NCBI RefSeq assembly: GCF_003057745.1
Contig: NZ_QBJD02000001.1
Location: 186,001 to 250,000 of the forward strand
Origin: Enterobacter sp. RIT418
Lineage (GTDB): Bacteria; Pseudomonadota; Gammaproteobacteria; Enterobacterales; Enterobacteriaceae
DNA length: 64,000 nucleotides
Direction: 5' to 3'
Of this stretch, positions 32,694 to 45,279 are shown piece after piece. Under the pieces are notes generated by a model. It worked only from the letters and a program-made list of their open reading frames with translations. It was not told where the DNA came from and made no database searches. The position numbers and the translations under genes are program-made. How positions within the stretch are numbered: the first letter of the stretch is position 1; every line of letters begins with the position of its first letter.

Positions 32694-33815
32694 TTAGTCC
32701 TCAAAGAACCAGTACCCGCTGTTAACCAGCGCGGCAAGCATGGCGAGGAATGAAGGATCTTCCAGCGCGTCGCCGAAGGTCTCTGCGCTTAAGACCATAT
32801 GGCTGGCGATAGCCTCCAGCGCGGGACGGTGCGGGGAATCCAGCTTCTCGCCGTTAACGAATACCTCTTCGCCAATACGCAGCACGCGCAGGCCGCCCAG
32901 TCGCACAAGCTTGTCGCCCTGCTGAAGCGCATCGTAAATCTCGTCAGCCTGATACGGCGGCTCTGGCGGCGCGACGTCCAGCTCGTGACGTGACTGGCTG
33001 ATAAACTCACCAAACCACTGCTTAAACTGTTCCGGCTCGTTAATTAAATCCAGCATCATACCGCGCAGCTTATCCAGCTCCTGCGGCAGGATATCCGCCG
33101 GGTGCTCACGCGCGGGCACGTCCGGATCGCTGTAGCGATAGCTGCCCAGCTCGCGCTGAAGAACGTAGTCCGCAAAGCCGCTGATCATTTCGCGACCGCT
33201 TGGCGCGCGGAAGCCGACCGAGTAGTTCAGCGAGTTTTCCAGCGAATACCCTTCGTGCGGGAATCCTGGCGGAATGTAGAGGATATCGCCCGGCTCCAGC
33301 TCTTCATCGATAATCCCTTCAAACGGATCGACCTGAAGAAGGTCTGGATGCGGACAATGCTGCTTCATCGGCACTTTCTCACCAACGCGCCAGCGGCGGC
33401 GGCCCGTGCCCTGAATGATAAAGACGTCGTACTGGTCCAGATGCGGGCCGACGCCACCGCCGGGCACGGAGAAGGAGATCATTAGATCGTCCATTCGCCA
33501 GTCGGGCAGGGCGCGGAACGGACGCATCAGGGCTGCGGTCGGCTCGTGCCAGTGGTTAACGGCCTGTACCAGCAGCGACCAGTTGTTCTCACCGAGATGA
33601 TCGTAGCTTTCAAACGGACCGTGGCTGACCTGCCATTTTCCGTCCTGATGGCTGACCAGGCGGCTGTCTACCTCGCTTTCCATCGCCAGGCCGGCGAGTT
33701 CGTCAGGGGAGAGGGGATCGACAAAATTGCTGAACCCGCGTTTCAGAACGACCGGGCGTTTTTGCCAGTAACGTTCGATAAAATCGGGCCAGTTAAGCGT
33801 TAAGTGATAATCCAT
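32694..33815 (-). CDS. roxA: Ribosomal protein uL16 3-hydroxylase RoxA
   Basis: RoxA (YcfD) is a 2-oxoglutarate/Fe(II) JmjC oxygenase that hydroxylates an arginine of ribosomal protein uL16. The 373-residue protein has iron ligands H125 and D127 in GPHLDQYDV and H187 in PHEGYS, and a C-terminal winged-helix region. A TATAAT -10 element is visible on the minus strand just upstream (around 33850). It lies between pepT and phoQ, as in E. coli. Confidence 0.97.
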   Translation of the reverse strand: MDYHLTLNWPDFIERYWQKRPVVLKRGFSNFVDPLSPDELAGLAMESEVDSRLVSHQDGKWQVSHGPFESYDHLGENNWSLLVQAVNHWHEPTAALMRPFRALPDWRMDDLMISFSVPGGGVGPHLDQYDVFIIQGTGRRRWRVGEKVPMKQHCPHPDLLQVDPFEGIIDEELEPGDILYIPPGFPHEGYSLENSLNYSVGFRAPSGREMISGFADYVLQRELGSYRYSDPDVPAREHPADILPQELDKLRGMMLDLINEPEQFKQWFGEFISQSRHELDVAPPEPPYQADEIYDALQQGDKLVRLGGLRVLRIGEEVFVNGEKLDSPHRPALEAIASHMVLSAETFGDALEDPSFLAMLAALVNSGYWFFED

Positions 33816-33905
33816 AGTTATTATTCCGCAGGCTCTTACTGAGTCGGATTATAACGGAAGCGCAGGCCACCGGGGGCGAGAACCTCGCATTTTTCGCACG
33901 ACGGG

Positions 33906-35369
33906 CTAACTATCGTGCGATGTGGGGTGCTGAAGGCCAAACACAACCTCCATTTTTGCACCGCCCAGCAGGCTTTCGCCGGTTTCAATTCTTCCGTCGT
34001 ATTGATCGACAATCTCTCGCGCAACGGACAATCCCACGCCCTGACCGGGGCGCAGCGTATCTACGCGCTGGCCCCGATCGAAGACCAGATCGCGCTTGTT
34101 GTGCGGAATACCGGGGCCATCGTCCTCGACGATGATATGCAGCTCGTCATCCGTCAGGCGGGCAGAGACCTCAACAAACTCAAGGCAATATTTGCAGGCG
34201 TTATCAAGCAGGTTGCCCATAACTTCCATAAAGTCATTTTTCTCGCCAACGAAGCTGATTTCCGGCGAGATATCGAGGCTAATATTGACCCCTTTACGCT
34301 GATAGACCTTATTCAGCGCGGAGGTGAGGTTATCGAGAATCGGAGCCACGGGGTGCAGCTCGCGGCTCAATATCGCGCTGCCGGAGCGCATGCTGGCGCG
34401 ATGGAGATAGTAGCCAATCTGCTGGGAGATGCGGCTGATCTGCTCCAGCATCACCGGCTCGGCGTCGTCGACGCTCAGCTTTGCGCTACGCATCGAGCGC
34501 AGGGTGCTTTGCATCACCGCGAGCGGCGTTTTGAGGCTGTGCGTCAGATCGGTCAGCGTGGTGCGATACTTATCATTGCGCTCCCGCTCGCTGCTCAGCA
34601 GGCGGTTGAGGTTCTGCACCAGGCTGGTCAGCTCGCGGGTTGTCTGCGGGTTAAGGTTTTCACGATGGTGTTCCTCCAGTTCGCGTACCTCTTTCGCCAG
34701 CGACTCAATTGGGCGCAGGCTCCACCAGGCGGCAATCCACAGCAGCGGGATCACCAGCAGCAGGTTGGCAGCCAGAACATAGATGAACCAGCTCCAGACC
34801 ATATAGGAGCGTTTAAGCTCAACCGGTATGGTGTCGACCACCACAATGGTCAGCTGCGGCATATCCGTCGTGGCGGGATAAAGGTTAATGGCGACGGAGT
34901 GCGTCATCTCCGTTTCGTCGTCATCGGCGCGGATCTCGTTCAGCTTCTGCTGCAAAGAGCGATCGTCGCGGATAAGCGAGCTGGTGGCGTTAAGATCGGC
35001 TTCAATCTCGTGGAAACCGTTGGTTCGGAGCCATTCAGGGCGAATGCGTTTCGTCAGCCAGGGGACGTCGCGCTGCGCCCACAGCAGCTTACCCTTCTCG
35101 TTATAGATCAGCGCCAGCGTGGGGCTTTGCTGGTTGAGGTTCTCCGGCATCTCGACGCTGATCCGATTGTTTTCCCATTTTGCCAGGGTATAGAACAGGT
35201 TACTTTCGCCGCGCAGCAGGCGGAAGGTGGTTTTATCGAAGCTGACGCTGTACCCCACCAGCGCCACCATGCCGTAGGAGAGGGACAGCACCAGCACCAC
35301 GGCGGCGGTGGCCAGTAAAAAGCGGACCCGCAGCGAAAGGGGCAGGATGAGGCGCAAAATCTTTTTCAT
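33906..35369 (-). CDS. phoQ: Sensor histidine kinase PhoQ
   Basis: PhoQ senses low Mg2+, acid pH and cationic peptides in the periplasm and phosphorylates PhoP. The 487-residue protein has two membrane segments (about 17-39 and 192-215) around the periplasmic sensor. The acidic patch at 149-154 reads DDDETE. HAMP and DHp domains follow with H277 in LTHSLKTPL. The ATPase domain has [10 protein letters not shown] and [10 protein letters not shown]. It starts directly after the phoP stop codon, so the two are co-transcribed. Confidence 0.98.
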   Translation of the reverse strand: MKKILRLILPLSLRVRFLLATAAVVLVLSLSYGMVALVGYSVSFDKTTFRLLRGESNLFYTLAKWENNRISVEMPENLNQQSPTLALIYNEKGKLLWAQRDVPWLTKRIRPEWLRTNGFHEIEADLNATSSLIRDDRSLQQKLNEIRADDDETEMTHSVAINLYPATTDMPQLTIVVVDTIPVELKRSYMVWSWFIYVLAANLLLVIPLLWIAAWWSLRPIESLAKEVRELEEHHRENLNPQTTRELTSLVQNLNRLLSSERERNDKYRTTLTDLTHSLKTPLAVMQSTLRSMRSAKLSVDDAEPVMLEQISRISQQIGYYLHRASMRSGSAILSRELHPVAPILDNLTSALNKVYQRKGVNISLDISPEISFVGEKNDFMEVMGNLLDNACKYCLEFVEVSARLTDDELHIIVEDDGPGIPHNKRDLVFDRGQRVDTLRPGQGVGLSVAREIVDQYDGRIETGESLLGGAKMEVVFGLQHPTSHDS

Positions 35370-36041
35370 TTAGCGCAGTTCGAACAGGTAGCCCTGGCCG
35401 CGCACCGTGGTGATCACATCATCAGGATACTGTGCCTGAATTTTCTTGCGCAAACGCCCCATCAGCACGTCAATGGTATGGCTTTCGCGCAGCTCGGCGT
35501 CAGGATAAAGCTGGAGCATGAGGGAATCTTTGCTCACCACTTTGCCGTTGTTGCGGATCAGCGTTTCCATAATGGTGTATTCAAACGCGGTGAGCTTAAT
35601 CACTTCATCATTGATGGAAAACTCACGGCGAGAGAGATCGACCTGAAACGGCGGAATGGAAATAACCTGCGACGCCAGGCCGCTGTTGCGGCGCAGCAGC
35701 GCCTGCATGCGCGCGGCGACTTCTTCAATATGGAAAGGCTTGGTCACGTAGTCGTCCGCACCCGCGCTAAGCACTTCCACTTTGTCCTGCCAGCCTTCGC
35801 GGGCGGTTAGTACCAGCACCGGCAGCGAAACATCGTGGCTGCGCCAGCGGCGGATCAGCGACAGACCGTCCTCATCCGGCAGCCCTAAATCGACGATGGC
35901 AATATCCGGCATGTGTTCATTGAGATAATAATCGGCTTCTTTTGCATCTTCGGCATCGTCCACCTGATGTCCCATCTCCTGAAGCTGAACCTTCAGGTGA
36001 TGGCGCAGCAATGCATTATCCTCAACAACCAATACGCGCAT
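35370..36041 (-). CDS. phoP: Response regulator PhoP
   Basis: PhoP is an OmpR-type regulator of Mg2+ transport, lipid A modification and virulence genes. The 223-residue protein has a receiver domain with phospho-acceptor D51 in [12 protein letters not shown] and a winged-helix DNA-binding domain. Two adjacent ATG codons occur (36041 and 36044). I used 36041, which gives MRVLVVEDN after AGGGAGA. Upstream, CATTTA-N5-ATTACG (36105-36121, minus strand) occupies the place of the autoregulatory PhoP box but is a poor match. Confidence 0.98.
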   Translation of the reverse strand: MRVLVVEDNALLRHHLKVQLQEMGHQVDDAEDAKEADYYLNEHMPDIAIVDLGLPDEDGLSLIRRWRSHDVSLPVLVLTAREGWQDKVEVLSAGADDYVTKPFHIEEVAARMQALLRRNSGLASQVISIPPFQVDLSRREFSINDEVIKLTAFEYTIMETLIRNNGKVVSKDSLMLQLYPDAELRESHTIDVLMGRLRKKIQAQYPDDVITTVRGQGYLFELR

Positions 36042-36114
36042 CATCTCTTCTCCCTAAATAATTGGTATGAATAGTTTAACGCTGATTATTGATGTTGGAA
36101 CCAGCGTAATGACA

Positions 36115-36443
36115 TTAAATGACTTTTTTCAGAGGTACAGACCTTTTGGGAGCGTACTGGGGTACTGCTGTTGGCATCCGATTGCGGGGAAGGGCTGCAA
36201 TTAGCGCCTGGTACTCATGCAGTCGACGCGGGTCCGGGTCTGTCTCAGTTAGCCAGAGCCTGGGTACGCCCTCATAAGGAGCGTGTAATATAAACTGACT
36301 TCAATGAGTAAGCTTCTGCATTTCTGAGAAAACAGCCATTTGTTTATTGACCGTTGAGGGCGCACGGTACCGTCGCGCTGTGTTCGGCATTGCCGGGTTA
36401 GACATCGTTCCGACAGGCTGTTCCTCCCGCTTAACAAAGACAT
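36115..36443 (-). pseudogene. Possible decayed coding fragment
   Basis: Two overlapping minus-strand frames read as one broken protein. An upstream part (36249-36443) contains SINKWLFSQKCRSLLIEV. A downstream part in another frame, ending at TAA 36115, contains EGVPRLWLTETDPDPRRLHE and YQALIAALPRNRMP. The composition of the second part looks protein-like, but I recognise no family. It could also be chance open frame. Confidence 0.25.
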
Positions 36444-36864
36444 ATTTGCCTGACTGGTTGGCAGCGCCCGGATGAGAGATAAAAAATGACGGTTTCCGTT
36501 CTGGTATCGAGCCCCTCTATTTTGAGCGGGTTAAGGTTTTGGCCCTATGACCGGAAAACATCCTGTGCCTGTATGCCATAGAAGGGATAGTCATGGAAAA
36601 GCAGTAGCCAGACGGTACACAGAAAATGTAATGGGAAAACTATCTACTATTAAAGGCATGCCAGTAAAAAAATAAGTCTAAATAACAATTCATTAAATTT
36701 CTTTAACTAATATTAAATATTTTTACACGAGAAAATGAGTTTGTTGGCATAGCTCATTATTTAACGAATCGTGTTATTTAATTAGGGTCTGGAGCAAGGT
36801 TATGGCTTGCAGGTAAAAATAATTCGTACCAAAGAATCAAATCGAAGGCGCTCAACGTCAAAAA

Positions 36865-36949
36865 ATTGATCGCTGTCAACGATCGATAGAAAGATATTAA
36901 TCGGTATTGGCGATAGATATAAAGAAATTGATCGCTGCTAGCGATCAAT
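36865..36949. promoter_or_regulatory. Two operator-like palindromes upstream of the diguanylate cyclases
   Basis: The motif ATTGATCGCT occurs twice, at 36865 and 36927. In the downstream copy it is followed after three bases by its exact complement AGCGATCAAT, a perfect 10-base inverted repeat. The upstream copy is followed by an imperfect partner CGATCGAT. The copies are 62 bases apart, close to six helical turns. They probably bind a dimeric regulator of the following operon. Confidence 0.5.
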
Positions 36950-37067
36950 GGTTCTTTTCATGTAATATTAACGGGCTTATATGTCTGCAAGAGATCTCCC
37001 GTGCAAGGCTGATTGCAAATCGAATCCTGGAATTTCAAGTGATTTTTTTATTTTTGGACTTACGCTT

Positions 37068-38607
37068 ATGAAGATAACATTCCTCAGGGGGAAACTTAAT
37101 TTCCGGAAGCCCGTGAATATATTTTTCCTGTGTCTGATTGGGGTGACAGTTTTAGTGATTGCAATTGCAAGCTGTCTTCAGTGGCAGGAGCAGGTAAATG
37201 TTTACGACCGTCTAAGCCTTGACGCGGTAAATAATGCCCGTGTCGACTTTGAGCTGGCGTTTGACGAAGTTGGCACGCAACTCAATGAGTTAGGTCATGC
37301 TCTGGAAAATGCAAAAAACATTGACAATATTTACAGTCATATCCCCCAGCTTAGGCGATCTTTGATGATTGCGCTGGCGCTCATCTCCATTGCTGACTCC
37401 CTCTACATAGCGGATACCAAAGATCGTTTATTCCTTGCCCCCTATTTTCAGCATGAGAAAATACCCAGTTTTAAACCGTCAGAACGTCCGTGGTTTATCC
37501 AGCATGCTTCAAATTCACGGCAAACCAAATTTTCGAGTGGTTATTATGACCTCTTTACCAACAAAGAAGTGTTTTCGCTATCCAGACGCATACTTAATAG
37601 GGGGGGGGGACTACAATGTTGCAGGGGTAGACATTAATGCTGAAAGGGTGACCAATACGCTAAAGAAAATGAAGTTGACCCTTTCTGCTCAGGTATTTCT
37701 CATTAACGAAGAAGGGCAACGGATCCTGGGTAACGAAAAAAAATGGCAACCCCTGACGAAGGCGCAGCTCTCCCGTCTCTATGGCACAGAGGGTATTATC
37801 AGAGACCCGGAGAATGGCCGCAGGATTTATTACAGCAGAATGCTATACCCCGAATGGACTGTTCTGATGGTTGCCGACCATTCGATAATGAATCAAATCC
37901 TGCTTGAGGAAAGTATCATGCCCGCAGTCACATTGCTGACAGCGATTGGTTTGCTGCTTGTGGCATGGTGGCGGTCCCTGCAAAATCTGCATCTTTTTTA
38001 CCTCAAGCTTGCAAGCACGCTCAACAGCGACACGGCCCACCCCATGGATGTTGACAAGCTGTTGGAAACGGAGCTGGTTAAAAACCAGGTTACCCTTCGC
38101 GATATTGAGCAGCAGAGCCGAACAGACAGCCTTACCGGACTGTTAAACCGCCAGGCCTTCAATGACGATATTGATAGGCTTATCGGGCAGAACACCGACA
38201 GGCTGACTCTGGCCTTAATCGACCTCGATAACTTTAAGACGATTAATGATACTTTCGGACATCAGACCGGGGATGAAGTTCTGAAAGCATTTGCGTCCGC
38301 CGCCCGCGCTGGGCTTGATGAAGCGGTTGCAAGGCTTTATCGCTACGGCGGAGAGGAGTTTGCCGTTATCTACACCCATATCTCACCCGAACAGGCAAAG
38401 GATATGCTGGATGCTGTCCGCCTGGCGTTCAGCACGCGCAAATGGCGTGAAGGAATGAAACACGTTTCATTTAGCGCCGGAATGAAAACCCGCATCGATG
38501 AGAGCGTCCAGGAGTTGATTGCAGGTGCAGACACATACCTCTACAGGGCGAAGCGCTGCGGGAAAAATAAGATTGTGGACAACCCTCAGACAGGAGATGT
38601 CAGGTAA
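37068..38607 (+). pseudogene. Membrane diguanylate cyclase with frame disrupted at a G10 tract
   Basis: The gene encodes a Cache-GGDEF diguanylate cyclase in two frames. Frame one (37068-37637) gives a membrane segment (about 16-36) and most of a dCache domain with RPWFIQHASNSRQTKFSSGY, then runs out at TAA 37635 after a run of ten G. The next frame continues the Cache domain (DYNVAGVDINAERV), a second membrane segment, a DSLTGLLNRQAF motif and RYGGEEF to TAA at 38605. With nine or twelve G the protein would be about 510 residues. No RxxD inhibitory site precedes GGEEF. The start is uncertain; 36981 is an upstream in-frame alternative. It may be phase-variable rather than dead. Confidence 0.85.
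37600..37609 (+). repeat. Homopolymeric G10 tract inside the first diguanylate cyclase
   Basis: Ten consecutive G residues lie between ACTTAATA and ACTACAATG. The reading frame of the dCache domain is broken exactly here. Loss of one G or gain of two would join the frames as R-G-G-D or R-G-G-G-D. Confidence 0.95.
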
Positions 38608-40082
38608 TGAAAACGCTCAATATCACCCGTTACCTGAACCTGACTTTTGGAGGTCTGACGCTGAGTGCGGTGATACTGTTTAGTCTCTATTACGTGGGCC
38701 AGCGACACATCATCGCCGAGTCCTATCATCGCCTGAGCCGGGAATACACTGAAAACATGCACAATTTCATCCAGCAACGGTTTGAGGAATATGAACATCA
38801 GATAAAGTCTCTGACGCGCGCTATGGGTAAATATAATGACATTGAATCTATTATTACCTCCCCTGATAAGACTAAATTTAGCCAGGCACTGAACCTTATG
38901 CCTCAGGCCAGCGCCCTGATTATCAGCGATATGACCGGTCGTTTTGTTCGCTTTCCTGAGCTGGATAAGAAGACGGCCTCCAGGGATTTCGATCCCCGTA
39001 CGCGTCCCTGGTTTATCGCTTCCGCCAGCTTTGACTCGCAGGCCAAATTTGTACCTCCCTACAGTGATAGTTTTACGCGCCAGGAATGGTTTTCCGTCTC
39101 CTCAGCTATCTTCGATCAACGCGGGCTTCAGTCGGGCGTAGCGGCAATCGCGATTAAAACGCCAGCCCTCATGAAAAAGCTGGAGCGCTTCCGGGGGCCA
39201 GCTCCCGGCAGATTGCGGCTGGTTAACGACAGCGGGGAAATTATTATGGGACCCGATATAGTCGATAAAAGCGTGTTTAAAAAAAGCGGCAGAAGCCAGG
39301 GCTATTTCGAGACTACCAATGCCTGGATCTATTATTACCAACTGGAACACCCAAAGTGGTATCTGGCCTACGAATTTCCTAAGCACGAGTTCTACTCACG
39401 GGTCAGAGGCGAGAGCATGACGGTCATATATTCTGCCTGTTTCGGGCTGATGATGCTCTTCATCTGCTGGGGAGGGATGCACTTCGTAGCAGGGCGCATT
39501 GAAAACGTACTGACCGGCGCAATCTTGCGCAAAAAGTCGGCTGGCAACAATATTGATCTTCCCTCAGCCATGGAAAACGTTCATCAGCGTCGCATGAAGT
39601 TACATAGTCAAGCGATGCATGATGGTCTCACCGGCCTGCTTAACCGACGGGCATTCGACCATCTTTTACAGGATATTCAGGAAAATAAGCGCGCCTGCTG
39701 CATCGCGCTGCTGGATATTGATAACTTCAAGTCTATCAACGATGAATGGGGCCATCTGATGGGCGACGATGTGCTGCGAAGACTTTCGTCGCTCGCGGGA
39801 GAGTACCTTAATCAGGGAGATATCCGGATATTCCGCTATGGCGGGGAGGAGATAGCGATAGTGTTCCTTGAAATCTCAACTGACCGTGCGTTGGATGCAC
39901 TTGAAAAATTGCGCGTGGCGACAGAATCGCAAAAGTGGCCTCATGGACGTGGGCCTGAACGCGTGACTTTTAGTGCTGGATTAACCTCATGCGACTTGCT
40001 GGGCGTTCATGCTGCCGTCAGAAAAGCAGATGCCCTGCTCTATGAAGCCAAAAGACAGGGAAAAAACAGGATATTAACGTGA
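38607..40082 (+). CDS. Membrane diguanylate cyclase (dCache-GGDEF)
   Basis: This 491-residue protein probably makes c-di-GMP from two GTP. It has a membrane segment at about 13-32, a periplasmic dCache sensor (about 35-265, with RPWFIASASFDSQAKFVPP), a second membrane segment at about 271-293 and a cytoplasmic GGDEF domain. The domain has DGLTGLLNRRAF at about 337 and RYGGEEI at about 410, an active-type variant. No RxxD site lies upstream of it. The ATG overlaps the stop of the preceding cyclase (TAATG). The two proteins share layout and appear to be an old duplication. No E. coli K-12 orthologue lies at this locus. Confidence 0.93.
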   Translation: MKTLNITRYLNLTFGGLTLSAVILFSLYYVGQRHIIAESYHRLSREYTENMHNFIQQRFEEYEHQIKSLTRAMGKYNDIESIITSPDKTKFSQALNLMPQASALIISDMTGRFVRFPELDKKTASRDFDPRTRPWFIASASFDSQAKFVPPYSDSFTRQEWFSVSSAIFDQRGLQSGVAAIAIKTPALMKKLERFRGPAPGRLRLVNDSGEIIMGPDIVDKSVFKKSGRSQGYFETTNAWIYYYQLEHPKWYLAYEFPKHEFYSRVRGESMTVIYSACFGLMMLFICWGGMHFVAGRIENVLTGAILRKKSAGNNIDLPSAMENVHQRRMKLHSQAMHDGLTGLLNRRAFDHLLQDIQENKRACCIALLDIDNFKSINDEWGHLMGDDVLRRLSSLAGEYLNQGDIRIFRYGGEEIAIVFLEISTDRALDALEKLRVATESQKWPHGRGPERVTFSAGLTSCDLLGVHAAVRKADALLYEAKRQGKNRILT

Positions 40083-40087
40083 TTACT

Positions 40088-40107
40088 CATCGCCCTTAAG
40101 GGCGATG
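40088..40107. repeat. Perfect palindrome at the end of the second cyclase
   Basis: CATCGCCCTTAAGGGCGATG reads the same on both strands. It lies six bases after the cyclase stop codon. Without a T run it is not a convincing intrinsic terminator. Confidence 0.6.
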
Positions 40108-40395
40108 CTTCTCAAAATGTTGGCCGCAATACTGAAAATATTCATAGAGTTCCTGCAACATTTTTGGCAATACGTCATGTGCGTAATACGCCGGGCAACG
40201 CTTCTTGTTTGATGTGCGGAGGCAGTACATATTGATTGTTCTGATAAGTGGTTTTGATTTATAACTATGGTGTATTGCTTCTACTTGAAGGGCGACATTC
40301 GACAGCATACGTAGGTATGCGAGCAACTTCGATAGCAAGAGATACATCACCGGGAGTTACCCGGCGCTCCATCATTTCAGTTAATTTTTCCCAAT
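40096..40395 (-). pseudogene. Possible broken small gene, function unknown
   Basis: A minus-strand frame of 84 codons (40096-40350) ends in AHDVLPKMLQELYEYFQYC and GQHFEKHRP, which has a protein-like composition. A second frame just upstream (to about 40395) contains EKLTEMMERRVTPGDVSLAI and EVARIPTYA, and would join it by a frameshift near 40280. Together they suggest a small decayed gene, perhaps a mobile-element or regulatory remnant. I recognise no family. Confidence 0.3.
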
Positions 40396-40408
40396 GGAAG
40401 GGTTTAAA

Positions 40409-40618
40409 GTGTTCAAGCTAAGTTCATCAATACTCGCCATTTTCCTGCTGTCCGGCTGTACTTCTGACGTTACTATCCACCCTCCTCAAAGACCTGAGTA
40501 TAAAACGATGCCAGAGATATCTCAGTCTGTTACGCCAACGCAGCAGCGTGCCATCATGGCGGGTGAGCGGCCTGACTGGTCGGAACGGACGACAGTCCCC
40601 ACGATGAGACGATATTAA
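40409..40618 (+). CDS. Small predicted lipoprotein
   Basis: The 69-residue product has a signal peptide with lipobox LLSGC (C17), then a short proline-rich polar tail ending in TVPTMRRY. I prefer the GTG start at 40409 because GGAAGGG lies six bases upstream and the signal peptide then begins MFKLSSSIL. An in-frame ATG at 40394 would add five residues but overlaps that ribosome site. The residue after the cysteine is Thr, so outer-membrane sorting is expected. Function unknown. Confidence 0.7.
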   Translation: MFKLSSSILAIFLLSGCTSDVTIHPPQRPEYKTMPEISQSVTPTQQRAIMAGERPDWSERTTVPTMRRY

Positions 40619-40626
40619 TAAGCTAA

Positions 40627-40652
40627 GGCTGCCATTCGGTGGCCGTTTTTTA
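40627..40652 (+). terminator. Terminator of the small lipoprotein gene
   Basis: GGCTGCCA and TGGCCG pair around TTCGG with a bulge, followed by a T6 run. Confidence 0.65.
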
Positions 40653-40794
40653 TTTTCTAAGAACAGCGCCCACTGAATACTGCGGCGTTGATAATGACGC
40701 GACCAGCCAAACCGTGGCCGCGGCGACAATGTTGCGGAACGCAAAAAGTGAAGATTTGGGCACATCAACATTGAGTAAACCGGGGAAAAGCAGT

Positions 40795-40816
40795 CCCCTT
40801 TCCGGGCGGAAAGGGG
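40795..40816 (-). terminator. Probable terminator of purB
   Basis: CCCCTTTCC and GGAAAGGGG form a 9-base stem with a 4-base loop just past the purB stop. In the purB direction the tail has only a short T run (GCTTTTCC). Confidence 0.55.
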
Positions 40817-40825
40817 AGCGGGGAG

Positions 40826-42845
<2,020 letters not shown>

Positions 42846-42872
42846 ACGCTCTCCTTTATGTGTGTAATCGTT

Positions 42873-44499
<1,627 letters not shown>

Positions 44500-44508
44500 A
44501 CATTCTCC

Positions 44509-45162
44509 TTAGGGGGCGACGTCGCGCCATTCACCGTTTTTTAGCGCATCGAGCGTATAGCTGCCCATGGCGTAGCGAATCAGGCGCAGGGTCGGGAAGC
44601 CGACGTGGGCGGTCATGCGCCGCACCTGGCGGTTGCGTCCTTCGTAAAGCGTAATTTTAAGCCAGCTTGTGGGTATGGACTTACGCTCGCGGATCGGCGG
44701 ATTGCGTGGCCATAGCCAGTCAGGCTCGGCTACAAGCTCGACGCCGGCGGGCAGCGTGGGACCATCGTTGAGGGTTACGCCCTCGCGCAGGGCGCTAATG
44801 GCCTCCTGCGTGGGCTCGCCTTCTACCTGAACGTAGTAGATTTTTCCGGTGCGTTTGCCCGGCTGGGTGAGCTTCGCCTGCAGCGCGCCGTTGTTGGTCA
44901 GGACCAGCAGTCCTTCGCTGTCGCGATCCAGGCGCCCGGCGGCGTAAACGCCCTGAACGGGAATGTAATCCTTCAGCGTGCTGCGCCCGGCTTCATCGGT
45001 GAACTGCGGCAGCACATCGTAGGGTTTATTGAACAGGATGATCCGCGCTGGCTGGTTTTCTTGCGGTCTTCTGGCGGAGTGTTGTGAGCTGAATCGCTCA
45101 ACCCGGTGTTTTCTAAAAGAAGTTTTCTTCATGGTATTTTCAGGCTTTATCAATTGCCGCAT
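44509..45162 (-). CDS. rluE: 23S rRNA pseudouridine(2457) synthase RluE
   Basis: RluE makes pseudouridine at position 2457 of 23S rRNA. The 217-residue protein has a basic N-terminal tail (about 10-40) and the RsuA/RluB-type catalytic motif [17 protein letters not shown] with the catalytic Asp. A second possible start is ATG 45132 ([10 protein letters not shown]). The E. coli protein has the longer form. It is divergent from icd. Confidence 0.96.
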   Translation of the reverse strand: MRQLIKPENTMKKTSFRKHRVERFSSQHSARRPQENQPARIILFNKPYDVLPQFTDEAGRSTLKDYIPVQGVYAAGRLDRDSEGLLVLTNNGALQAKLTQPGKRTGKIYYVQVEGEPTQEAISALREGVTLNDGPTLPAGVELVAEPDWLWPRNPPIRERKSIPTSWLKITLYEGRNRQVRRMTAHVGFPTLRLIRYAMGSYTLDALKNGEWRDVAP

Positions 45163-45279
45163 TATAGCCTAATAACGAAGACCTTTCATGGCGCGGGACA
45201 TTCAGGTACTATCGGAAGGCTCATTACAATTTATTAACATAAGATCAGTAACAACCAGAAGCGCTCGAAGGAGAGGTTA

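Larger units (their letters stand above)
36045..37067. other. AT-rich gap between phoP and the diguanylate cyclase pair
   Basis: About 1 kb carries no confident gene. The minus strand holds fragments of a possible decayed coding region between 36115 and 36443, in two frames, including a 60-codon tail with PRLWLTETDPDPRRLHEYQ. A weak 42-codon frame runs from 36547 to 36675 on the plus strand. From about 36600 the sequence is strongly AT-rich, unlike the flanks, and two operator-like palindromes lie at 36865-36949. Confidence 0.55.

Noticed and set aside
33915-35318. A 467-codon open frame antisense to phoQ
   Set aside because: It mirrors phoQ codon structure, has no ribosome site or recognisable domain, and phoQ is fully supported. 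High GC makes such shadows common.
36105-36121. PhoP box for phoPQ autoregulation
   Set aside because: CATTTA-N5-ATTACG is in the right place but matches the (T/G)GTTTA repeats too poorly to annotate as a site.
36547-36675. A 42-codon plus-strand frame in the AT-rich gap
   Set aside because: There is no convincing ribosome site, hydrophobic segment or known small-protein pattern; it is within chance expectation.
37005-37045. A tRNA-like T-arm (GCAAATCGAATCC) upstream of the first cyclase
   Set aside because: No matching acceptor, D or anticodon stems could be built around it.
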